A stretch of DNA of 13,118 bases from Clostridium sp. UBA6758. Its GTDB lineage: Bacteria; Bacillota; Clostridia; Clostridiales; Clostridiaceae. Position 1 is the first letter of the stretch. Each line of letters begins with the position of its first letter. The position numbers and the translations under genes are program-made. Shown here piece by piece: positions 7,139 to 13,118 of this stretch. Where the stretch lies: contig DKGY01000116.1 in NCBI GenBank assembly GCA_002453475.1, positions 41,594 through 54,711 of the forward strand. The letters run 5' to 3'. Below the pieces are notes generated by a model, which was given only the letters and a program-made list of their open reading frames with translations, was not told the DNA's origin and made no database searches.

Positions 7139-7167
7139 CGAACATTGACACGACCCTAGATTGATTC

Positions 7168-7207
7168 AGCTAACCTTCAGCGGATGTAAAATCCACTGAA
7201 GCTAAGT
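7168..7207 (-). repeat. Hairpin repeat copy A
   Basis: Plus-strand arms 7168-7185 and 7191-7207 surround the same GTAAA loop as copy B (7186-7190). The 11 pairs nearest the loop are continuous, one of them G-U; the outer stem has mismatches or a bulge. Both copies share the flank TAAAATGAAACTTAGC on the minus strand. It lies between spoIVFB and the radical SAM gene and lacks a T-run, so it is not a standard terminator. Confidence 0.8.
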
Positions 7208-7210
7208 TTC

Positions 7211-7238
7211 ATTTTAGCACAACTATATAATATTTCAA
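7211..7238 (-). promoter_or_regulatory. Sigma-A-like promoter just before hairpin copy A
   Basis: On the minus strand TTGAAA (plus 7233-7238), a 16-bp spacer and TAAAAT (7211-7216) form a good sigma-A match, with TGC before the -10 box as an extended -10 element. It begins 10 bp after the spoIVFB stop and would start transcripts at the base of hairpin A, reading into the radical SAM-DUF2344-rng block. Confidence 0.5.
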
Positions 7239-7247
7239 GTAACTATA

Positions 7248-8096
7248 CTATTTTTCATAACTTTCTAGAAGTTCTTCAAGAGTTATATTTCCCAACTCCT
7301 TAATTCCATTTAATATATCCTCTTCATATAAAACCCCTATCATGTTCATTTCATCATCTAGTACAGTAAATACATTATACTTGTTTTTATCTATTAATTC
7401 TATTAATTGTAATATATTTATTTTGCAGTAAACAGAAATACTTTTATTTTCTAAATATCCTCTACCTATTAGTTTTTCCTTTTTTTTGATGATATATCCC
7501 ATTATTATATAAGCTATCCTCCTTTTTTCCCTATAGGAAATCGTTAATATAAATATAGAAAAAAAGGCAAAATCTAAAACCAGCCGTTCCATGCATAATC
7601 CCATTAAAAAGATTGCTCCAAATATATATACTATTACTATACTTATATTTAGCGCAATCTTATTAGCTTTTTTAAATATGAGCTTAATATTAAGAATATC
7701 TCTTAGTATTCGACCTCCATCTAGAGGAAATGCTGGTATAAGATTAAATATACCTATAACTAAATTATAATTACTAAATTCAATAAAACTTGAATTAGAA
7801 AAGTATCTTCCTAAAAAATAACTAATTAAAGCAATTAAAAAGTTCCCCATAGGACCACTTAAAGATATAATAATATCCTCCTTAGGACTTGCTTCCTCTA
7901 AATCCTTTAATTTTAGCGTAGTACCAATTGGTAATATGTCTATAGAAAATCCTGAATAACCTAATATTCTAGCGGTTATTAAATGAATTATTTCATGGAT
8001 TATTATGATTATAAAGCCTACAATTAGCTCACGTTTAAAGCCTATAATCAATATTAAAATTATATAGGGTATTAAGTATTTGCTTATTCGTATCAA
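7248..8096 (-). CDS. spoIVFB: SpoIVFB-like membrane site-2 metalloprotease (M50)
   Basis: This 282-residue protein of the M50 (S2P) family has the zinc motif HEIIH at 34-38 inside a membrane helix, and the third ligand Asp126 in NLIPAFPLDGGR. Several hydrophobic segments lie between about 8 and 187, and a CBS domain covers about 217-280. This is the architecture of Bacillus SpoIVFB, which cuts pro-sigma-K in the mother-cell-derived membrane around the forespore, with ATP sensed through the CBS domain. The gene starts with TTG at 8094-8096, with AGGGGG six bases before it; no nearby ATG is better placed. It lies 22 bp after the SpoIVFA-like gene, as in the Bacillus spoIVFAB operon. Identity rests on motifs and gene order; a general M50 protease is the alternative. 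Confidence 0.88.
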   Translation of the reverse strand: MIRISKYLIPYIILILIIGFKRELIVGFIIIIIHEIIHLITARILGYSGFSIDILPIGTTLKLKDLEEASPKEDIIISLSGPMGNFLIALISYFLGRYFSNSSFIEFSNYNLVIGIFNLIPAFPLDGGRILRDILNIKLIFKKANKIALNISIVIVYIFGAIFLMGLCMERLVLDFAFFSIFILTISYREKRRIAYIIMGYIIKKKEKLIGRGYLENKSISVYCKINILQLIELIDKNKYNVFTVLDDEMNMIGVLYEEDILNGIKELGNITLEELLESYEK

Positions 8097-8118
8097 TGAT
8101 TTCCCCCTAATAATCTTG

Positions 8119-8934
8119 CTATATCATAGTTTCAAAATTAAAGCATTTCTCTGGGTTTAATATATTTCCCATATAAAATACTTCTATACTTAATATGTTG
8201 CCTTCATCTCCCTTGATTTTACCAATAACCTCACCTGTATCAACAACATCTCCAGTTTTAACTTCACTGTTACTAAGTCCAAAATATTTCATCTCAATAC
8301 CATCACCATAATCTATAGTTAAAGTAATTTCTTTTCCTTCAGTAATACTTTTTACCTTTCCTGGAAAAGATGCCTTTATATCACTTTCACCAGTTAAATT
8401 TAGAAAAAGCCTATTGTCTTTTACAGTAATTTGTTTTTTATCTGTGATAGTGATAGGAGTAACATAATTTTCTTTTATATAGTTTTCTTTCTTTTCCTCG
8501 AAACTAACTATAGACTTTACTTCATTAAAAACTTCAGTTATTTTCTCCTTCTTAAATATGTTCAATATATTTTCCTTATTAAATGCTTGGACTATATTTC
8601 CCATAGTTATATTTTTTCCATTTAGTAAGCCATTATTTATAATTGCTATCCCCTTATCATACCCCTTATTAACGTAGCCATTAGGATATGTTTTAGCTAC
8701 AAATAATCCAGCTAGAAGAATTAGGACTATTATACATTGAACAATAAATATGCTGGCAAAGCCTTTCCCCATGACGTTCAAATAAATAGGGAAGGTATTT
8801 CTTCTACCATTTGCTTTATAGTGACTAGCCTTAGTATTATTTCCATTGTATTTTGTAGACTTATACTCACTAATGCCAGATTGTTTTTTCATATTAGAAT
8901 AATATTTTTGATAGTATTCATTATAAATTCCCAT
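8119..8934 (-). CDS. spoIVFA: SpoIVFA-like protein with degenerate LytM domain
   Basis: This 271-residue protein has a polar N-terminus (1-55), one membrane helix at about 58-80 (FIVQCIIVLILLAGLFVA) and a C-terminal LytM/M23-like domain from about 185 (FPGKVKSITEG, IDYGDGIEMKYFGL, VKTGDVVDTGEVIGKIKG). The metal ligands of active M23 enzymes are missing: the HLHFE position reads ILSIE, and YAHL reads YFGL. Bacillus SpoIVFA is likewise a non-catalytic LytM-type protein that holds SpoIVFB inactive in the engulfing membrane. The frame can be extended to 8949, but GGGAGG lies inside that extension, so the ATG at 8932-8934 is taken. With spoIVFB next, a regulatory role is well supported by context. 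A plain wall-hydrolase label would be wrong for this sequence. Confidence 0.85.
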   Translation of the reverse strand: MGIYNEYYQKYYSNMKKQSGISEYKSTKYNGNNTKASHYKANGRRNTFPIYLNVMGKGFASIFIVQCIIVLILLAGLFVAKTYPNGYVNKGYDKGIAIINNGLLNGKNITMGNIVQAFNKENILNIFKKEKITEVFNEVKSIVSFEEKKENYIKENYVTPITITDKKQITVKDNRLFLNLTGESDIKASFPGKVKSITEGKEITLTIDYGDGIEMKYFGLSNSEVKTGDVVDTGEVIGKIKGDEGNILSIEVFYMGNILNPEKCFNFETMI

Positions 8935-9020
8935 AAAATATCCTCCCATAATTTACTATGACTAATTTATATATATTAAAAAAATTAAACTTTATGATGG
9001 GTATGAGAATTTATTTCATA

Positions 9021-9137
9021 AAAAAAGCTATCTCATCATAAGCTAAATCTTAAATTAATGTTAAGCTTGAACTTATATTTAAGTACAAACTCAATATTTT
9101 AAAAAGATTGGCAAATTGTCTTGAGACAGCTTCTTTT
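9021..9137. repeat. Long-range inverted repeat; probable terminator after mgsA
   Basis: AGCTATCTCA (9026-9035) pairs with TGAGACAGCT (9122-9131), 10 bp with one G-U, extended by A/T-rich ends AAAAA and TTCTTTT. On the minus strand the right arm ends in a T-run, so it could end the rodA-mgsA transcript, although the loop of about 86 nt is unusually long. Inside, ACTT/AAGT with flanking TTG/CAA, and AAGCTTAA/TTAAG-AGCTT, form smaller inverted repeats. The layout resembles a small non-coding inverted-repeat element. No clear target-site duplication was seen. Confidence 0.5.
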
Positions 9138-9160
9138 ATATAATATTAATACTAATTTTA

Positions 9161-9529
9161 TTATCTATTTTTTAGAGCCTTCATGAATACTTCTGCTGTA
9201 CCGATATTAGTTGCGAGAGGTATACAGTGTACATCTGAGAGTCTTATAAGTGCCGTTACATCAGGTTCATGGGGTTGAGCTGTAAGAGGATCTCTTAAAA
9301 AAATTATCATATCCATATTTCCTTCAGCAAGTCTTGCTCCTATTTGTTGGTCGCCACCTAGTGGACCTGATAAAAATCTATATATAGAAAGTCCAACTAT
9401 TTCATTAATAAGCTTTCCTGTAGTACCTGTAGCATAAAGTTCATGATCCTTTAGTACATCCTTATATCTTTTAGCAAAATCAATGATGTCATCCTTCTTT
9501 TTATCGTGTGCAACCAATGCAACTCTCAT
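9161..9529 (-). CDS. mgsA: Methylglyoxal synthase
   Basis: This 122-residue protein of the MgsA family converts dihydroxyacetone phosphate to methylglyoxal and phosphate in the cytoplasm, a bypass used when phosphate limits glycolysis. Motifs are strong: LVAHD (5-9), LYATGTTG (31-38), [12 protein letters not shown] (54-65) and [15 protein letters not shown] (77-91). By alignment with E. coli MgsA, His8, Asp60 (the catalytic Asp71 there), Asp80, His87 and Asp90 are all present. It lacks the E. coli N- and C-terminal extensions, as is usual in Firmicutes. It lies 11 bp after rodA with AGGAG before the ATG, so it is co-transcribed with a cell-wall gene; why carbon overflow is joined to cell elongation here is not evident from the sequence. 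Confidence 0.96.
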   Translation of the reverse strand: MRVALVAHDKKKDDIIDFAKRYKDVLKDHELYATGTTGKLINEIVGLSIYRFLSGPLGGDQQIGARLAEGNMDMIIFLRDPLTAQPHEPDVTALIRLSDVHCIPLATNIGTAEVFMKALKNR

Positions 9530-9540
9530 TTAAATCACTC

Positions 9541-10647
9541 CTAAAAATTAATTTTCTTCTTTCTCATACCTATATTTAAAGCTAATCCTAAAGATATAAA
9601 ATAAGTTAACATAGAACTTCCACCATAACTAACAAAAGGTAATGTTATACCTGATATGGGAAGTAAACCTATGGTCATCCCTATATTTTGTATTATTGAA
9701 AATAGTATAGATGCTACAACACCTACCACTATAATACCTCCAGCTATATCTTTTGAGTTCTTTGCTATATTTATAAGTTTGCATAAAAGTATTCCATATA
9801 ATATCATAAGCACTAAAGCTCCAACTAATCCCCATTCTTCACCTATTACAGCAAAGATAAAATCTGTATGATTTTCTGGTACAAGCTTATATTGTTTTCC
9901 ATTCATAAATCCCATACCAAATATTCCACCAGAACCTATGGCTATTTTAGATTGAATTAGCTGCATTCCTTCTGTCTGTGCATACTTTTCCGGATCAATA
10001 ACAGCTAAAAACCTTAATCTCCAATAAGGCTTCATAAAAGGTGAATAAAAAAATCCTACAACTGCCACTGCTACTGCGGAAAGACCTCCAACTATAACCT
10101 TCCAATTTAAATTTGCTACAGTTACAATTCCCAACATTATAAAAAATGAAACCATAGTAAGTCCCATATCTGGCTGTATTACAATTAGTATCATTGGAAT
10201 AGCTGCATAAAGGGCTACTTTAGAAAATGTTTTTATATTATTTATATCACCTTCAGCTTCCTCTATAACCTTTGCAACCATAAGGATCATACCAATTTTA
10301 GCAAATTCTCCAGGTTGAATGGCTCTATTTCCCAAACTAATCCATGCATTAGCTCCATTTACTGCCTTACCAGTTATATCATTAAAAAGCAAAAGTATAA
10401 CCGCTGCCCAATATATAACAGGTGCATAATTTAATATTTGCACATAGTCTAAAGTTAATATGAAGTATATAGTTATCATACCTGCGATCATCCAACAAAA
10501 TTGAAGCATAGCATACTTAGGCCCAATGGCAGAATAAATATTAACTATACCAAAGGCTACAATTAAAAATACTACAATTAAAATACTGAAATCTATGTTC
10601 TTAACTAACTTGGTATTTATTTTAAATCTCTCAAATAATTTATTCAT
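9541..10647 (-). CDS. rodA: RodA, SEDS peptidoglycan glycosyltransferase
   Basis: This 368-residue polytopic membrane protein of the RodA/FtsW/SpoVE (SEDS) family polymerises lipid II with a class B PBP during elongation. Signature parts are ANAWISLGNRAIQPGEFAKIG, the extracytoplasmic NHTDFIFAVIGEEWG with the family's catalytic Asp at residue 262, and LPISGITLPFVSYGGSSM near the C-terminus. About ten hydrophobic helices are visible. An ATG two codons upstream (10653) is possible, but GGAGG is only 3 nt from it and 9 nt from the ATG chosen. The partner is probably the PBP2 encoded upstream. FtsW or SpoVE is the alternative, but the shape/Min neighbourhood and C-terminal form favour RodA. Confidence 0.92.
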   Translation of the reverse strand: MNKLFERFKINTKLVKNIDFSILIVVFLIVAFGIVNIYSAIGPKYAMLQFCWMIAGMITIYFILTLDYVQILNYAPVIYWAAVILLLFNDITGKAVNGANAWISLGNRAIQPGEFAKIGMILMVAKVIEEAEGDINNIKTFSKVALYAAIPMILIVIQPDMGLTMVSFFIMLGIVTVANLNWKVIVGGLSAVAVAVVGFFYSPFMKPYWRLRFLAVIDPEKYAQTEGMQLIQSKIAIGSGGIFGMGFMNGKQYKLVPENHTDFIFAVIGEEWGLVGALVLMILYGILLCKLINIAKNSKDIAGGIIVVGVVASILFSIIQNIGMTIGLLPISGITLPFVSYGGSSMLTYFISLGLALNIGMRKKKINF

Positions 10648-10673
10648 TTGCATCTCCCTCCATACCTGTTCCT

Positions 10674-10682
10674 ATTATATCA
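10674..10682 (-). promoter_or_regulatory. Extended -10 promoter of rodA-mgsA
   Basis: The minus strand reads TGATATAAT, a perfect TGN-TATAAT extended -10 element, 27 nt before the rodA ATG. No good -35 hexamer is found; the region 17 bp upstream lies in the minE terminator. The predicted leader is only about 20 nt and carries GGAGG. Confidence 0.7.
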
Positions 10683-10690
10683 CAACAAGG

Positions 10691-10717
10691 AAAAAAAGCT
10701 ATGAAAAACATAGCTTT
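10691..10717 (-). terminator. Rho-independent terminator of minCDE
   Basis: On the minus strand AAAGCTATG, loop TTTTT and CATAGCTTT form a 9-bp stem followed by a run of T (A-run at 10691-10697). The TAA stop of minE (10716-10718) lies at the base of the stem, so terminating ribosomes would reach the hairpin. Confidence 0.9.
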
Positions 10718-10991
10718 ATTGACTTCTTGTCTTAACTTTTTTAATAGGTATACTAGCCACTAGAGCTGGAGAATTCCCCTCATATTCATCACTAGTAGTT
10801 ATTCTTATTTCAATTTCTTCTCCATTGTCAATTTCTGCATAATTAGATATAGTCTTAAGTAACTCCATTTTGATATTTTCTAAAAAATCTGGTGAAACTG
10901 TAGCTCTATCATGGACTAGAATAAGTTTTAATCTATCTGCAGCAATATCCTTTGAAGATACTTTGCTTGAAAAAATTTTAAACAAGCCCAT
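10716..10991 (-). CDS. minE: MinE, topological specificity factor for division site
   Basis: This 91-residue MinE has the N-terminal membrane-targeting stretch GLFKIF, the MinD-contact segment SSKDIAADRLKLILVHDRA (about 12-30) and the C-terminal dimerisation domain (ELLKTISNYAEID, IEIRITTSDEYEGNSPALVASIPI). It stimulates MinD ATPase and drives Min oscillation so that division occurs at midcell. The ATG lies 2 bp after the minD stop, and its GGAGGAGGT ribosome binding site is inside the minD C-terminal codons, so translation is coupled. Bacillus has MinCD without MinE and positions it with DivIVA/MinJ, so MinE here marks a clostridial-type Min system. Confidence 0.96.
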   Translation of the reverse strand: MGLFKIFSSKVSSKDIAADRLKLILVHDRATVSPDFLENIKMELLKTISNYAEIDNGEEIEIRITTSDEYEGNSPALVASIPIKKVKTRSQ

Positions 10992-10993
10992 AT

Positions 10994-11803
10994 CTAATTT
11001 CTACCTCCTCCAAATAACTTTTTTATTGCACTCATAAAACCTTTTTGACCGTATATTTCATTAAAATCTAGGAATGGCTCTTCTTCTCCTAAAATTCTTT
11101 TTCCAATGTTTTTAAATGCTTGACCAGCATAAGCAGAACTGTCTAACACTATAGGCTCACCCTTATTAGTAGATATAGTTACCTTTCTATCATCTGGTAC
11201 TACCCCTATAACCTTAATAGCTAAACATTCTTTTATATCTTCTATACTTAACATATCACCGTTCTTAGCCATATCAAAGTTCATTCTGTTAACTATAAGC
11301 TCTTGTCTTTCTACACCCTTAGCATCTAGCTTTCCAATCACTCTATCTGCATCTCTAACAGATGTAATTTCTGGATTCACAACAACAATTGCCCAATCCG
11401 CTCCTACAATTGCATTTTCAAAGCCTTGTTCAATACCTGCAGGGCAATCTAAAATTACATAGTCAAACTCTTGTTTTAACTCTGTTACAACTCTTAACAT
11501 TTCATTTATATCTACATCATTTTTATCTCTAGTTTGTGCTGTAGGCAGAAGAAATAAATTACTAAATCTCTTATCTTTTATAAGTGCTTGCTTTAATCTA
11601 CACTTTTCTTCAATAACATCAACTAATGTAAATACTACTCTATTTTCAAGTCCCATGAGAACATCTAAATTTCTTAATCCTGTATCTCCGTCAATAACAA
11701 CTACTTTCTTATCCATTGATGCTAAAGCTGTACCTATGTTTGCTGTAGTAGTAGTTTTTCCTACCCCACCTTTCCCAGATGTTATAACTATAGCCTCTCC
11801 CAT
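10994..11803 (-). CDS. minD: MinD, septum-site-determining ATPase
   Basis: The full-length 269-residue MinD is a ParA/Mrp-type ATPase. The deviant Walker A GKGGVGKTTTT (10-20) has the signature Lys11 and Lys16; IDGDTGLRNLD (37-47) holds Asp38 and Asp40; Walker B is VILDCPAG (116-123). The amphipathic membrane helix is at the C-terminus (GFMSAIKKLFGGGRN, 255-269). ATP-bound dimers sit on the membrane and recruit MinC to block FtsZ rings near the poles. GGAGG lies 9 nt before the ATG. It lies between minC and minE, the standard order, with 16 bp before it. Confidence 0.97.
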   Translation of the reverse strand: MGEAIVITSGKGGVGKTTTTANIGTALASMDKKVVVIDGDTGLRNLDVLMGLENRVVFTLVDVIEEKCRLKQALIKDKRFSNLFLLPTAQTRDKNDVDINEMLRVVTELKQEFDYVILDCPAGIEQGFENAIVGADWAIVVVNPEITSVRDADRVIGKLDAKGVERQELIVNRMNFDMAKNGDMLSIEDIKECLAIKVIGVVPDDRKVTISTNKGEPIVLDSSAYAGQAFKNIGKRILGEEEPFLDFNEIYGQKGFMSAIKKLFGGGRN

Positions 11804-11819
11804 TTAACAATACCTCCGA

Positions 11820-12452
11820 TTAAATATATTTATTTACTGAATATGGTTCTACAACAATATTGCCATTTTTAATTTTTGCAAGCTCTGGATAAATAGGTTT
11901 ATCCATATCTTCTGGAGATCTAGTAATTACGTCAGCAATTTGCATTATATGCGGTGTTAACACAAAGGCTGCTATTATAGCACTACTATTACCATTAATT
12001 CCAGCATATACACTACCTTTAACTGAACCTAGTACTATTATATTTCCTGCGGCATATACCTCTGCTCCAGAATTTACATCTCCTACAATAACTATGTTTC
12101 CTGAATATTCAAATCTTTGACCACTTCTTATAGTTTTTCTGACAAATTTAGTTTTACCTTCATGTATACCATTAAAAACCTTTTTATTACTATCTTCTAA
12201 ATTTATAAAGGAGCAATCCTTTATCATAAATTCTGTTGATAAAAAGTCTCGTATCGCTCTTAAATCTCTAGCTTCTAATTGCCTCATATCCACAGTTATT
12301 TTAATGGAGGCACCCTTATAGAATCTTCTACCTTTATGAAGCTTTACTCTCAATGCTTCAATTAAGCTTTCTATAGAGCTAAAGAATTTAATATTTACAA
12401 CTAAATTAAGTCCATCTTTCTCGCCTTTAAATTTTATACCATCATCTTGCAT
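11820..12452 (-). CDS. minC: MinC, septum-site inhibitor of FtsZ
   Basis: This 210-residue MinC has an N-terminal FtsZ-inhibiting domain (about 1-95) and a C-terminal right-handed beta-helix domain (about 100-190) that dimerises and binds MinD. The MinD-contact motif RSGQ is at 109-112, followed by the repetitive GNIVIVGDVNSGAEVYAAGNIIVLGSVKGSVYAG. The frame is open to an ATG at 12467, but GGAGG lies within those five codons and about 6 nt before the ATG at 12450-12452, so the shorter form is preferred. It is the first gene of minCDE; a strong terminator separates it from the PBP2 gene. The gap of about 120 bp between terminator and minC must hold its promoter, but I see no convincing -35/-10 pair. 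Confidence 0.94.
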   Translation of the reverse strand: MQDDGIKFKGEKDGLNLVVNIKFFSSIESLIEALRVKLHKGRRFYKGASIKITVDMRQLEARDLRAIRDFLSTEFMIKDCSFINLEDSNKKVFNGIHEGKTKFVRKTIRSGQRFEYSGNIVIVGDVNSGAEVYAAGNIIVLGSVKGSVYAGINGNSSAIIAAFVLTPHIMQIADVITRSPEDMDKPIYPELAKIKNGNIVVEPYSVNKYI

Positions 12453-12573
12453 ATGCAACCTCCACATATCGAGATATTCTTACTATTTCAACGTATACAG
12501 CCTAAATTCCTTCTTTATATCAATAAAAAATAAAGTTTTTTGTTGAAATGTTAATCATATAACAATACTCATT

Positions 12574-12606
12574 TAAAAAAATAACAAATGGTAATCCATT
12601 TGTTAT
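12574..12606. terminator. Rho-independent terminator after the PBP2 gene
   Basis: ATAACAAATGG (12581-12591) and CCATTTGTTAT (12596-12606) form a perfect 11-bp stem with a 4-nt loop. On the minus strand a T-run follows (A-run at 12575-12580); T residues also follow on the plus strand, so it can act both ways. It starts 6 bp after the stop codon of the PBP2 gene. Confidence 0.93.
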
Positions 12607-12611
12607 CTTTT

Positions 12612-13118
12612 TTATTTATATTTAAATTCGTAATTAGGATTAGTTTTTAATATTTCTTCCTTAAAATAAGCTTCAAACATTGCCTTGGCAATACTTCCAT
12701 CACCGTGGGCAGCATCGAATACTATAGAACATACTACGATCTCTGGATTATCATAAGGTGCAAAACCTACATATACAGAGGCTGCATCCCTTCCCAGAGG
12801 TTCTTGGAGGTCATAAGTTACCACGTTAGAAGTACCTGTTTTACCTCCAGTAGGTATAGGAAATCCATTAAATACAGCTGAAGTTGTACCATTTTCTCCT
12901 TGAGTAACCTTTCCCATTCCCTCTTTAATAATTTCAATGTTTTCCTTACTAAAATTAGCCTTGCTTATAATCTTTGGCTCTATATCTTCAATAACTTCTT
13001 TAGTCTCACTATCAATAATTTTATCAACTAGCTTCACATCATATCTATCTCCACCATTTAAAAGGGTAGCAAGGTAACTAGCTAGTTGTAACGGTGTAAA
13101 TTGATTCATACCTTGACC
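12612..13118 (-). CDS. mrdA: Penicillin-binding protein 2, C-terminal part (partial)
   Basis: The last 168 codons of a class B PBP transpeptidase are present; the gene continues past 13118. The frame stays open to the edge, reading GQGMNQFTPLQLASYLATLLNGG, the conserved stretch before the third motif. That motif is KTGT in PTGGKTGTSNVV (coded around 12831-12842). AASVYVGFAPYDNPEIVVCSIVFD follows, as in PBP2. The Ser nucleophile and SxN motif lie outside the window. PBP2 cross-links peptidoglycan with RodA during elongation, and in clostridia the gene lies between mreBCD and minC, which fits here. Another class B PBP (SpoVD, PBP3) is less likely from this position. Confidence 0.9.
   Translation of the reverse strand, partial: GQGMNQFTPLQLASYLATLLNGGDRYDVKLVDKIIDSETKEVIEDIEPKIISKANFSKENIEIIKEGMGKVTQGENGTTSAVFNGFPIPTGGKTGTSNVVTYDLQEPLGRDAASVYVGFAPYDNPEIVVCSIVFDAAHGDGSIAKAMFEAYFKEEILKTNPNYEFKYK

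Noticed and set aside
8431..8961. Two plus-strand frames (8431-8625 and 8737-8961) opposite spoIVFA
   Set aside because: Phe/Ile/Tyr-rich translations arise from antisense Lys/Asn codons; neither has a convincing start.
8935..9020. Sigma-E-like boxes before spoIVFA (CATAGTAA, CATACCCA)
   Set aside because: Each resembles the CATACAAT -10 element only in part, and no matching -35 is found at 13-15 bp, so expectation rather than sequence would be driving the call.
12453..12573. minC promoter candidates TTGATA, TTGAAA, TATAAA and TATACG on the minus strand
   Set aside because: No pair has acceptable spacing (16-18 bp) with both hexamers reasonable; a promoter must exist here but I cannot place it.
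1..13118. CRISPR array, tRNA, rRNA, transposase or prophage genes
   Set aside because: No regularly spaced repeats, cloverleaf sequences, rRNA signatures or transposase/integrase motifs were seen on either strand.

Overview
The window is AT-rich with short intergenic gaps, strong GGAGG-type ribosome binding sites, one TTG start and AT-biased codons. Gene content and order point to a spore-forming low-GC Firmicute close to Clostridium sensu stricto. It is ordinary chromosomal core: no tRNA, rRNA, CRISPR array, prophage or transposase gene was seen. Every confident gene is on the minus strand, so transcription runs from high to low coordinates.

In transcription order: (i) the 3' end of a class B penicillin-binding protein 2 gene (mrdA-like), closed by a strong terminator; (ii) minC-minD-minE, closed by a terminator whose stem contains the minE stop codon; (iii) rodA-mgsA, starting from an extended -10 promoter just behind that terminator; (iv) a SpoIVFA-like protein and the membrane protease SpoIVFB; (v) a B12-binding-type radical SAM protein, its DUF2344 partner and an RNase E/G-family nuclease; (vi) an L21 leader, then rplU-prp-rpmA and a terminator; (vii) obg-yhbY. 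A possible last few codons of a convergent plus-strand gene lie at the left edge.

The layout is the clostridial form of the Bacillus subtilis minCD-spoIVFAB-rplU-ysxB-rpmA-spo0B-obg cluster. Compared with that order, minE, rodA, mgsA, the radical SAM pair and rng are present, and spo0B is missing from the rpmA-obg gap. The genes group around cell shape and division (PBP2, RodA, MinCDE), mother-cell sporulation signalling (SpoIVFA/FB) and ribosome production (L21, L27, the L27-processing protease Prp, Obg, YhbY, RNase E/G).

The points most worth a second look are: the 227-bp region before the radical SAM gene, with two homologous hairpins each just behind a -10-like box and a palindrome around a TATAAT; the L27 pre-sequence, where the usual Phe before the Prp cleavage point is Cys, next to a Prp with a longer than usual His-to-Cys spacing; a roughly 117-bp inverted-repeat element between mgsA and spoIVFA; and the SpoIVFA-like protein, whose LytM domain has lost its metal-binding histidines. 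Several starts were moved downstream because the Shine-Dalgarno sequence lies inside the longer frame (minC, rplU, spoIVFA, DUF2344, rodA). I found no clearly new multi-gene system.
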